Shown: positions 5,758 through 12,011 of the stretch, one piece after another
How the letters are laid out: each line of letters opens with the position of its first letter
Position numbering within the stretch: position 1 is the first letter of the stretch
Origin: Sphingomonadaceae bacterium
Lineage (GTDB): Bacteria > Pseudomonadota > Alphaproteobacteria > Sphingomonadales > Sphingomonadaceae
Length of the DNA: 12,011 bases
Direction of reading: 5' to 3'
NCBI GenBank assembly: GCA_019239785.1
Contig: JAFAZM010000110.1
Coordinates: forward strand, 1-12,011
The notes under the pieces: generated by a model
Database searches by the model: none
Told to the model about the DNA's origin: nothing
What the model saw: the letters and a program-made list of their open reading frames with translations, nothing else
Made by a program: the position numbers and the translations under genes

Positions 5758-6396
5758 ATGATGGACGCAGCGGAGCAAAGGCGGGCGGACCGGATCGCGG
5801 GCGGGGCGTTGATCGCTGGCGCCATGCTCAGCGTGCTGGTGATGGCCCACCATCCGGAGCATGTCGATCCAAACGGGATCGTCGGCCTGGTCCATGGCGC
5901 GATGCTCACGCTGATGACGATCATCTTCTACGGCTTCGCCCATTTCGCGCTACGGCGCGGCGTCGCCCGCCCGCCGATCCTCGCAGGCCTGATCTGCTAT
6001 GCGATCGGCGTCGTCGCCGATCTCGGCGCGGGCACCACCAACGGCTTCATCGTGCCGGCGCTGGCGGCGCATGGCTCCGTGCTGTCCGGCCGCGACGTCT
6101 TCCTGCTTGCCTGGGAAGCGAACCAGGCGCTGGCCAGGCTCGGCGTGTTCGCGACGGCCGCGGCGTTCGTCTTCTGGTCGCTCGATTTCCTGCGGCGGCC
6201 GGGGTTCGAGGCGAAGGCGATCGGGGCGCTGGGCCTGATCGCGGGGATCGGTCCGGCATCGTTGCTCATCAGCGGCGTCATCGACATGCACGTCGCCGGC
6301 GCCTTTCTGGCTTATGCCGCCTTTGCCCTGTGGGGGGTGCTGGTCGGCTTTCATCTCGTTCGCGGCGGCTTGGGGCAGGCGGGCGCTGAGGCTTGA
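5758..6396 (+). CDS. Multi-pass inner-membrane protein of unknown function, divergent from tetR
   Basis: I do not recognise this 212-residue protein. It has about six or seven hydrophobic segments: near 14-30, 42-64, 72-90, 95-105 (weak), 124-142, 154-174 and 179-201. After the first segment comes AHHPEHVDPNG (30-40), a histidine-rich loop, and a HGAM stretch lies at the start of the second. GGGAGG at 5747-5752 is a good ribosome site; either ATG of the pair at 5758 and 5761 could be used. The gene probably forms a single-gene unit controlled by the divergent TetR protein. TetR partners are often exporters, but nothing in the sequence shows transport. The next gene begins 168 bp downstream. 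Confidence 0.85.
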   Translation: MMDAAEQRRADRIAGGALIAGAMLSVLVMAHHPEHVDPNGIVGLVHGAMLTLMTIIFYGFAHFALRRGVARPPILAGLICYAIGVVADLGAGTTNGFIVPALAAHGSVLSGRDVFLLAWEANQALARLGVFATAAAFVFWSLDFLRRPGFEAKAIGALGLIAGIGPASLLISGVIDMHVAGAFLAYAAFALWGVLVGFHLVRGGLGQAGAEA

Positions 6397-6564
6397 GCCT
6401 CTCCCAGCCGGGGAGCGGGAGTTGCGTATCAGCGGCACGTATAGAGCCGCACCAGCTGCAGGCTCGGCGCACGGACGGGCGAGCGGGCCGCCGGCCGGAT
6501 ATTCGCCGGGCAGCCGTCGCCGCCGCCCCTTGCCAGCGGCGCCGATTGCAGCGTTAATCCATCG

Positions 6565-8181
6565 GTGCGGAGCATCGACCTCTTCGCGGGGCTTTCGGTC
6601 GCCGGGCTGATGCTGCCCGAGGCGGTGGCCTATGCGGGCATTGCCGGGCTGCCGCCCCAGCGGGCGATCTTCGCGGGCGTGGCCGGCTGCCTCTGCTATG
6701 CTCTGGTTGGGCGCAGCCGCTTTGCGATCGTGGCGCCGACCTCGTCGGCGGCCGCGATCCTCGCCGCCACGCTGGCCGCGATGCCGGGCGGCGTCGCGGA
6801 GAAGGCGGTCTATGCGACGATCCTGGTCGGGCTGACCGGCCTCATCTTCCTGCTCGCCGCGGCGCTGCGGCTCGGCGGCCTCACCGGCTTCATCTCGCGG
6901 CCGGTGCTTCGCGGTTTCGCCTTCGGCCTCGCGGTGACCATCGTCGTCCGCCAGCTCCCGACTCTGGTCGGCGCGCCGGTGCAGGCGCCGGACATCTTCC
7001 GGCTCGCCGCCGCGTTGCTGGCGGCGCTGCCGCGCTGGAATCCGGCGAGCGTGGCGGTCGGCGCGGTGGCGCTCGCTTCCCTGCTGCTGATCCGCCGCTA
7101 CCGCTTCATCCCCGGCGCGTTCCTGGTGCTCGCCGCGGGCATCGCCGCCTCGGCCGGTCTCGACCTCGGCACGCGCGGCGTCGCTTTGGTCGGCGCGATC
7201 GATTTCAGGCTCGGCTGGCCGGAGCTGCCGGCGATCGGCCTCGCCGATCTGTCGCGGCTGGCCCAGTTCGCTTTGCCTCTGGTGCTGATCCTCTTCGCCG
7301 AATCCTGGGGCACGATCCGCGCGCTGGCGCTGCGTCACGGCGATTCGGTCGACGCCAATCGCGAGCTTGCCGCGCTCGGCCTCGCCAATCTCGCCGGCTT
7401 CGCCGTCCAGGGCATGCCGGCCGGCGCCGGCTTCTCGGCCGGGTCGGCGAGCGAGGCGGCCGGTGCCGCCTCACGCTTCACCGCGGTCGTTGCCGCGCTC
7501 GGCGTGGCGCTGCTCGTCGCGTTCGGCGGCGCCTGGATCGCGCTGCTGCCCGAGCCGGTGCTTGCGGCGGTAGTGATCGTCGCCCTGCTCCATGCGCTCG
7601 ATCCCAAGCCTCTGGTCCGGCTCTGGCGGCTCGACCGCGACCAATATGTCGGCCTTGGCGCGGCGGCCGGCGTGCTCGCGCTCGGGGTGCTGAACGGCAT
7701 GCTGCTCGCGATCGCGCTCTCGCTCGCGGCGTTGATCAAGCGGCTCGCCTTCCCGCGCGTGGCGCGGCTCGGCCGGCTCGGCGCCGGCCATGTCTTCGTC
7801 GACCTCTCCCGCCACGCCGACGCCGTGCCGCCGCCCGGCATGATCGTCTGGCGGCCGACCGAGCCTCTGTTCTTCGCCAATGCCGAGCGGGTGCTCGGCG
7901 GGATCGAGCGGGAGAGCCTCGCCGATCCCCAGGCCAAGGCGGTGGTGATCAGCCTCGAGGAGAGCGTCGACCTCGACAGCACCGCCTTCGAGGCCCTGGT
8001 CGAGAGCGACGCCGCCTTGCGCGCGGGCGGCCGCCGCGTCGCCTACGCCCGAGTGCACGACCGGGTGCGGGACCTGCTGGCGGCGACGCCCGGCGGTGAT
8101 TTGCAGCGGCGCAGCTTCTATAGCGTCGACGACGCGGTGGCGGCATTCCTGCCCGCCGCCGAAGGGGAGGCAGGATCGTGA
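6565..8181 (+). CDS. SulP/SLC26 family anion transporter with C-terminal STAS domain
   Basis: The 538-residue protein has the family opening (DLFAGLSVAGLMLPEAVAYA, 5-24, then AGLPPQ) and many hydrophobic segments to about residue 395. A STAS domain follows at about 408-530, with SVDLDSTAFEAL at 467-478. The family moves sulfate, bicarbonate, dicarboxylates or chloride; the substrate here is open. TM1 has Glu19 where many family members have Gln; in the proton-coupled SLC26Dg the matching residue is Glu. The only start upstream is the GTG at 6565, because an in-frame stop lies at 6442-6444 and no other start codon follows it; no ribosome site is evident there. The N-terminus is therefore unusually short. 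The preceding 168 bp hold no gene and only a weak TATAGA box at 6440. The stop overlaps the next gene's start. Confidence 0.9.
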   Translation: MRSIDLFAGLSVAGLMLPEAVAYAGIAGLPPQRAIFAGVAGCLCYALVGRSRFAIVAPTSSAAAILAATLAAMPGGVAEKAVYATILVGLTGLIFLLAAALRLGGLTGFISRPVLRGFAFGLAVTIVVRQLPTLVGAPVQAPDIFRLAAALLAALPRWNPASVAVGAVALASLLLIRRYRFIPGAFLVLAAGIAASAGLDLGTRGVALVGAIDFRLGWPELPAIGLADLSRLAQFALPLVLILFAESWGTIRALALRHGDSVDANRELAALGLANLAGFAVQGMPAGAGFSAGSASEAAGAASRFTAVVAALGVALLVAFGGAWIALLPEPVLAAVVIVALLHALDPKPLVRLWRLDRDQYVGLGAAAGVLALGVLNGMLLAIALSLAALIKRLAFPRVARLGRLGAGHVFVDLSRHADAVPPPGMIVWRPTEPLFFANAERVLGGIERESLADPQAKAVVISLEESVDLDSTAFEALVESDAALRAGGRRVAYARVHDRVRDLLAATPGGDLQRRSFYSVDDAVAAFLPAAEGEAGS

Positions 8182-8795
8182 ACCCCAGGCTCGAACCGCT
8201 GCTGCATCCGGTCCGCATCATGGAGCTGCGGCCGACCCAGATCACCGTCGGCCTGCGCGAGGTGGCCCGCAAGCAGGAGGCCTGGCGCCGCCGCGCCGCC
8301 GCGGACGGGCCGGATTTCCTCGGCCGGCACATGATCCCGGCGGTGGCCGGCCCGGGCGATCATCTCTTCATCATCGATCACCACCATCTCCTCCGCGCAT
8401 TGCACGAGGAGGGGGTGAAGCACGTCCTGGTCAGCATCGCCGCCGAGCTCGGCCGGCTGAAGAGGTCGGAATTCTGGACCTATATGGACAATCGCAACTG
8501 GCTGCATCCGTTCGACCCCGACGGGAAGCGGCGCTCCCATCGCAAGCTCCCGAAGACGATCGAGGAGCTGGAGGACGATCCCTACCGCTCGCTCGCCGGC
8601 GAGGTCCGCCGCGCCGGTGGCTATGCGAAGGACGCGACGCCCTTTTCCGAATTCCTCTGGGCCGATTTCCTGCGCCGGCGGATCGATCGGAAGCTGCTCG
8701 AGAAGCATTTCGAGCGCGCGGTCGAAGACGCGCTCGCGCTCGTCCACGGCGGCCACGCCTCCCATTTGCCCGGCTGGTGCGGGCCTGCGGATTAG
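8178..8795 (+). CDS. ParB-like protein of the ParBc_2 type
   Basis: The 205-residue protein resembles the small ParB-like nuclease-fold family (ParBc_2). The opening ELRPTQITVGLREVARK (16-32) is the segment that sets up the ParB-like fold. Next come FLGRHMIPAV (48-57) and FIIDHHHLLRALHEEG (64-79), where DHHH takes the place of the usual GERR-type motif. Then follow FWTYMDNRNWLHPFD, DPYRSLAGEVRRAGGYAKD (134-152) and FSEFLWADFLRRRI (156-169), which recur in this family. No helix-turn-helix or dimer domain of true ParB is present, so a role in chromosome segregation is unlikely. The GTG start at 8178 overlaps the SulP stop in a GTGA arrangement, with GGGGAGG at 8164-8170 as ribosome site, so translation is probably coupled to the transporter. 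The biochemical function is not known to me; nucleotide binding or hydrolysis is a guess from the fold. Confidence 0.82.
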   Translation: MNPRLEPLLHPVRIMELRPTQITVGLREVARKQEAWRRRAAADGPDFLGRHMIPAVAGPGDHLFIIDHHHLLRALHEEGVKHVLVSIAAELGRLKRSEFWTYMDNRNWLHPFDPDGKRRSHRKLPKTIEELEDDPYRSLAGEVRRAGGYAKDATPFSEFLWADFLRRRIDRKLLEKHFERAVEDALALVHGGHASHLPGWCGPAD

Positions 8796-8818
8796 GCTCG
8801 GAAGGACAGGTCGCGTTT

Positions 8819-9341
8819 ATGATTCCCCTGGACGATCTCCGCTGGTCGCAGCTCGACCATGCCTATGGCCGTGCGGCCGACATCCCGGCGCTGCTGCGGG
8901 CGCTGGCGGCGTCGCCCGAGCCGGCGGCCGATCTCATGCACGATCCCTGGCACACGCTCTGGTCAAGCCTCTGCCATCAGGACGATATCTACACCGCCTC
9001 CTATGCGGCGGTCACCGAACCTGGTGGAGATCGCGCTGCAGGCGCAAGGGCCGATCGACTTCAGCTTCTTCCTGCTGCCGGCGGTGATCGAGGTATCGCG
9101 GACAGAGGGCCGCGGGCCGCCGGTGCCGGCGGACCTCGACGAAGCCTATCGGATCGCGCTCATGCGGCTGATGGACTGCGTGGCCCGCCACCGCCACGAG
9201 GCGTGGGACGAGGCGACCCTGCTCTCGGCCCTCGCCGCGCAGGCGACGGCCAAGGGGAATCACAAGGTGGCGAAAATGCTGCTGATCGTCGACGCCGACA
9301 TGATCGCGCGGATCAACGCGGGGGAGTTTCCCGAAGGCTGA
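8819..9341 (+). pseudogene. Small HEAT-like helical protein gene split by a one-base frameshift
   Basis: The frame starting at 8819 encodes MIPLDDLRWSQLDHAY to SYAAV, then at about 9014 sense passes to the next frame, which reads PNLVEIALQAQGPIDFSFFL and ends at 9341 with NAGEFPEG. Removing one base near 9014 (GTC A CCG AAC) joins them into SYAAVPNLVEIAL and gives a 173-residue protein with exact codon count. LWSSLCHQDDIYTASYAAVP (residues 47-66 of the joined protein) resembles a segment common in HEAT-like helical proteins of unknown role. It begins 23 bp after the ParB-like gene, with GGACAGG upstream, and shares its operon. It may be a real inactivation, a sequencing or assembly error, or rarely a recoded gene. 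Without the change, the first frame stays open past the second part and into the convergent gene. Confidence 0.75.
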
Positions 9342-9368
9342 GCCGCAGCGTCGGGCGCGCTACCGCGC

Positions 9369-10496
9369 TCAGTCGGCTGTCCGCACCGTCGCGGTCACCG
9401 AAAGTCCCGGCCGCAGCCGCTCGAGCCCGGCCTGGCCCGGATCGAACCGAATGCGGACCGGCACGCGCTGCACGATCCTGGTGAAGCTGCCGGTCCCCGG
9501 CTCGAAGGGCAGCAGCGCGAAGGTGGAGCCCGAGCCTGGAGCGAGGCTGTCGACCACGCCGGCAAGGGGCGGCCCATCCAGCGCCTCGACCCGGATCGAG
9601 ACCCGCTGGCCTCCGTGCATGCGGCGGATCTGGGTCTCCTTGAAGAAGGCGGTCACATAGAGGTTGCGCAGCGGGACCAGGGTCAGCAGCCGCGATCCCG
9701 GCTGGACATAGTCGCCGCGCTGGACCTGGCGGTTGCCGACCACGCCGTCGAACGGCGCGCGCACCAGGCTGTCGCGCCGGTCTTGGCCGGCGAGTGCGAT
9801 CGCTGCCCGGCTGCGCTGGACGTGGGCCTCCGCCCTCGCGAGCGCCGCCTCCAGCGTGGCGCGCCGGGCTCCAGTCACGTCCGCCTGGCGCTCGGACACG
9901 GCCAGCATGGCGCGGCTTCGCGCGGCGGCCTGCTCGGCGCCGATCGCGGCGGCGCGACGGCTCTCCAGATCCCGCCGCGTCGCGAAGCCGCGGTCGGCGA
10001 GCGCTTCGTAACGGCGATGGTCGGCATCGGCGCGCTCGGCCTCCGCATTGGCGGCCCGGATCTCGGTCCCGGCGGCGCGGACGTTCGCCCCGGCGAGCCT
10101 TTCCTCGGCCGCGAGGCTGGCAAGGGCCGCCGAGGCGGAGGCGACGTCGGCTTCGGCCTCGGCAAGGTCCGACCGGGCGCTGTCGCTGCGCGCATCATAT
10201 TCCTGCGCGTCGATGCGGACCAAGGGCTCGCCCGCGCGCACCGGCTGGTTGTCGCGCACCAGGACCTCGGCGACGAGGCCGCGCACGCGGGGCGCGACCT
10301 CGCTCGCATCCGCCGCGACATAAGCATCGTCCGTGCTTTCGCTGACCGAGGGCGAGAGGAGGTAGAAGGCGCCCGCGGCCGCGGCCGCGAGGGCCACGCC
10401 TCCCGAAACCAGCATCCGCCGCACCGGCCGTCGGCGGGCCGGGCTCGGGATTTCGGCCGCGGCGGCCAGTTCGAGGCTGTTCACTGCGGCATTCAC
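9369..10496 (-). CDS. emrA: EmrA/HlyD-type membrane fusion protein of a drug efflux system
   Basis: The 375-residue protein has a short cytoplasmic N-terminus, one membrane helix at about 28-48, and the family hallmark STDDAYV at 54-60. A first lipoyl half follows (VAPRVRGLVAEVLV, 67-80), then a long alanine-rich alpha-hairpin at about 100-240. The second lipoyl half starts at VRAPFDGVVGN (245-255), and a beta-barrel ends with QRVPVRIRF. In EmrAB-TolC systems this subunit bridges the inner-membrane pump to the outer-membrane channel. The GTG start at 10496 has AAGGGG upstream. It diverges from the emrB-like gene at 10574, rather than forming the usual emrAB operon. Its stop faces the frameshifted gene with a 27-bp gap. 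Confidence 0.92.
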   Translation of the reverse strand: MNAAVNSLELAAAAEIPSPARRRPVRRMLVSGGVALAAAAAGAFYLLSPSVSESTDDAYVAADASEVAPRVRGLVAEVLVRDNQPVRAGEPLVRIDAQEYDARSDSARSDLAEAEADVASASAALASLAAEERLAGANVRAAGTEIRAANAEAERADADHRRYEALADRGFATRRDLESRRAAAIGAEQAAARSRAMLAVSERQADVTGARRATLEAALARAEAHVQRSRAAIALAGQDRRDSLVRAPFDGVVGNRQVQRGDYVQPGSRLLTLVPLRNLYVTAFFKETQIRRMHGGQRVSIRVEALDGPPLAGVVDSLAPGSGSTFALLPFEPGTGSFTRIVQRVPVRIRFDPGQAGLERLRPGLSVTATVRTAD

Positions 10497-10508
10497 CTTC
10501 GCTTCCCC

Positions 10509-10560
10509 TTGCAGGCGGGCTTTATATGATGCATATAATATAAAGCGATGGGACCGGCAA
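10509..10560. promoter_or_regulatory. Divergent emrA/emrB promoter region with AT-rich palindrome
   Basis: In a 77-bp GC-rich gap, an AT-rich block stands out. CTTTATAT (10520-10527) is an inverted repeat of ATATAAAG (10538-10545), with ATGCAT at its centre. On the plus strand a consensus TATAAT lies at 10534-10539, with TTGCAG at 10509-10514 (19-bp spacer). On the minus strand TTGCCG (10560-10555) and TATATG (10537-10532) have a 17-bp spacer. The palindrome overlaps both -10 boxes, so one regulator could shut both genes. MarR-type regulators often use such sites, but no regulator gene is adjacent. Confidence 0.6.
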
Positions 10561-10573
10561 GAGAGGCTTTGCG

Positions 10574-12011
10574 ATGAGCGTGGCGGCGGCAGCCGCGGGG
10601 CCGTTGCTCCCGGCGACGCCGGCGGCGATGCCGGCAGCGCGCAAATATCTGATCTTCGGCGTGATGGCGTTCGGCCAGTTCATGGCAATGCTCGACATCC
10701 AGATCGTCGCCGCCTCGCTGAACGACATCCGCGCCGGCCTGTCGGCGGCGCCGGACGAGGTGAGCTGGATCCAGACCGCCTATCTGATGGCCGAGCTGGT
10801 GATGATCCCCTTTTCGGCCTTCCTCGCCCAGGCGATGTCGACGCGCTGGCTGTTCGCCGCCTCGGCCGGTCTCTTCGTCCTCTCCAGCATTGCCTGCGGC
10901 CTCGCCTGGAACATCGAATCGATGATCGCCTTCCGCGCGCTGCAGGGCTTTACCGGCGGCGCGATGATCCCGACCGTCTTCGCCACCGGCTTCACCCTGT
11001 TCGAAGGCAGGGACCGGGCGATGATCCCCGCGATCCTTGGCATGGTCTCGGTGCTTGCGCCGACCCTCGGCCCCACCGCCGGCGGCCTGATCACCCAGGC
11101 GCTCGACTGGCGCTGGATCTTCTTCATCAACGTCGCGCCCGGCCTTGCGGTGACCGCGGCGACGATCTGGCTGGTGCGCGTCGACCGGCCGGACGTCTCG
11201 ATGTTCGGCAGGATCGACTGGGTCCATCTCGCGTCGATGGCGACCTTCCTCGCCGGGCTCGAATATGTGCTCGAGGAGGGGCCGAAGCAGGGCTGGCTCG
11301 AAGACGGCCGGATCGCGGTCGCGGCCTGGGTGAGCGCCGTGGCCTTCCTCCTCTTCCTCGAACGTTCCTTCCTTTCGCCGATGCCGATCGTCAATTTGAG
11401 CCCGTTCCGCCGCCCGCGCTTCGCCTTCGCCTGCCTGTTCAACATCGTCATCGGCTTCGGGCTGTTCGCCTCGATCTACCTCGTCCCGATCTACCTCGGC
11501 CGGGTGCGGGGCTATGACAGCCTGCAGATCGGGGAGACCGTCTTCGTCGTGGGCATCGCCCAGATCGTCAGCACGATCGTCGCGGCGCGTGTGTCGCAGA
11601 CCGTCGACCGGCGGATCACGATCACCGTCGGCCTGGTCCTCTTCGCCTTCAGCCTGTGGCTGAGCTCGCATATGAATGCCGAATGGGGCTTCGCCGAATT
11701 GTTCTGGCCGCAGGCGGTGCGCGGGCTTGCGGTGATGCTCTGCATCGTGCCGAGCGTCGGCATGGCGCTGGAGGGCTTCGCCGGCAACGAGCTGCGCTCC
11801 GCCTCCGGCCTCTTCAATCTGATGCGCAATCTCGGCGGCGCCATCGGGATCGCGACGGTGAATACCTGGCTCGCCGATTTCGCCCGCATCCAGGCCGCCC
11901 GCTTCGGCGAATCCCTCGGCGGCACGCCGGACGCCGCGCGCGAGGCGATGGCGGGGCTGGCCGGCCGCATGGCCGCGGTCACGCCCGATCCCGCCCAAGC
12001 CTTGCAGATGG
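10574..12011 (+). CDS. emrB: EmrB/QacA (DHA2) family 14-helix drug exporter, 3' end missing
   Basis: From the ATG at 10574, 479 codons are open to the right edge, so only the last few dozen residues are missing. TM1 carries the family Asp motif FMAMLDIQIVAASL (36-49). WIQTAYLMAELVMIP (65-79) follows, then RALQGFTGGAMIP (121-133). The antiporter motif C is LAPTLGPTAGGLI (161-173), followed by DWRWIFFINVAPG (178-190), typical of this family. The motif A loop between helices 2 and 3 is atypical (AQAMSTRWLF instead of a DRFGRR-like loop). It should export hydrophobic drugs or toxic compounds by proton antiport, with the EmrA-like protein as partner. GAGAGG lies 7 bases before the start. The promoter region is shared with emrA. 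Confidence 0.92.
   Translation, partial: MSVAAAAAGPLLPATPAAMPAARKYLIFGVMAFGQFMAMLDIQIVAASLNDIRAGLSAAPDEVSWIQTAYLMAELVMIPFSAFLAQAMSTRWLFAASAGLFVLSSIACGLAWNIESMIAFRALQGFTGGAMIPTVFATGFTLFEGRDRAMIPAILGMVSVLAPTLGPTAGGLITQALDWRWIFFINVAPGLAVTAATIWLVRVDRPDVSMFGRIDWVHLASMATFLAGLEYVLEEGPKQGWLEDGRIAVAAWVSAVAFLLFLERSFLSPMPIVNLSPFRRPRFAFACLFNIVIGFGLFASIYLVPIYLGRVRGYDSLQIGETVFVVGIAQIVSTIVAARVSQTVDRRITITVGLVLFAFSLWLSSHMNAEWGFAELFWPQAVRGLAVMLCIVPSVGMALEGFAGNELRSASGLFNLMRNLGGAIGIATVNTWLADFARIQAARFGESLGGTPDAAREAMAGLAGRMAAVTPDPAQALQM

Noticed and set aside
3804..5924. Very long minus-strand open frame (about 700 codons) across the mgtE-like gene and the tetR region
   Set aside because: Its composition is polar and proline/arginine-rich with no domain, and it overlaps clear genes on both strands. 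Long chance frames are common at this GC content.
6398..6421. CTCTCCC...GCGGGAG segment after the membrane protein gene
   Set aside because: It looks a little like the core of the repeat at 3809-3947, but the stem is imperfect and only one short copy is present, so it is not reported as a repeat or a terminator.
5950..7338. Long minus-strand frame opposite the membrane protein and SulP genes
   Set aside because: It is a low-complexity antisense shadow rich in Arg, Gln, Glu and Ala, opposite two well-supported membrane proteins.
9353..9370. Short hairpin between the frameshifted gene and emrA
   Set aside because: The stem is only about 5 bp (GCGCG/CGCGC) without a T-run, which is too weak to call a terminator.
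10493..11998. Minus-strand frame of about 500 codons opposite the emrB-like gene
   Set aside because: It is an Asp/Arg/His-rich shadow of the transporter codons. The plus-strand frame has many exporter motifs.

Overview
The window is a high-GC, densely coded stretch of chromosome that fits an alphaproteobacterium, most likely a sphingomonad. This is inferred from the GC-rich codon use, the RcnB-like protein with a long low-complexity middle, the orphan IorA-type iron-sulfur subunit and two different palindromic repeat pairs between genes. No tRNA, rRNA, CRISPR array, insertion sequence or phage gene was found. It reads as ordinary chromosome with several transport and stress genes.

Left part (1-2945, all on the minus strand). 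An exported amidohydrolase runs off the left edge. A 302-bp gap follows, holding a REPIN-like inverted repeat and a clear rho-independent terminator. Then come a secreted RcnB-domain protein with asparagine/glycine/arginine-rich repeats, and a small [2Fe-2S] subunit of a molybdenum hydroxylase with no large subunit in view. A possible G-quadruplex lies between the last two.

Middle (2974-6396). A dienoyl-CoA isomerase with all three catalytic acids diverges from the iron-sulfur gene across only 28 bp. A second inverted repeat of another family separates it from a short MgtE-type magnesium transporter that has the CBS pair and membrane domain but no N-terminal domain. A convergent hairpin terminator divides this from a TetR regulator. 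The TetR gene diverges from an unrecognised multi-pass membrane protein, and a perfect 18-bp palindrome between them is a probable operator.

Right part (6565-12011). A three-gene plus-strand set comprises a SulP anion transporter with a STAS domain, a ParB-like (ParBc_2 type) protein whose GTG start overlaps the SulP stop, and a small helical gene split by a one-base frameshift. Convergent to it is an EmrA-type membrane fusion protein, divergent from an EmrB-type 14-helix drug exporter that leaves the right edge. The emrA/emrB gap holds an AT-rich palindrome with a consensus -10 box.

The least explained items are the SulP/ParB-like coupled pair and the TetR/membrane-protein pair with its palindrome. 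Neither proves a new system. Two genes (1-953 and 10574-12011) are cut by the window edges.
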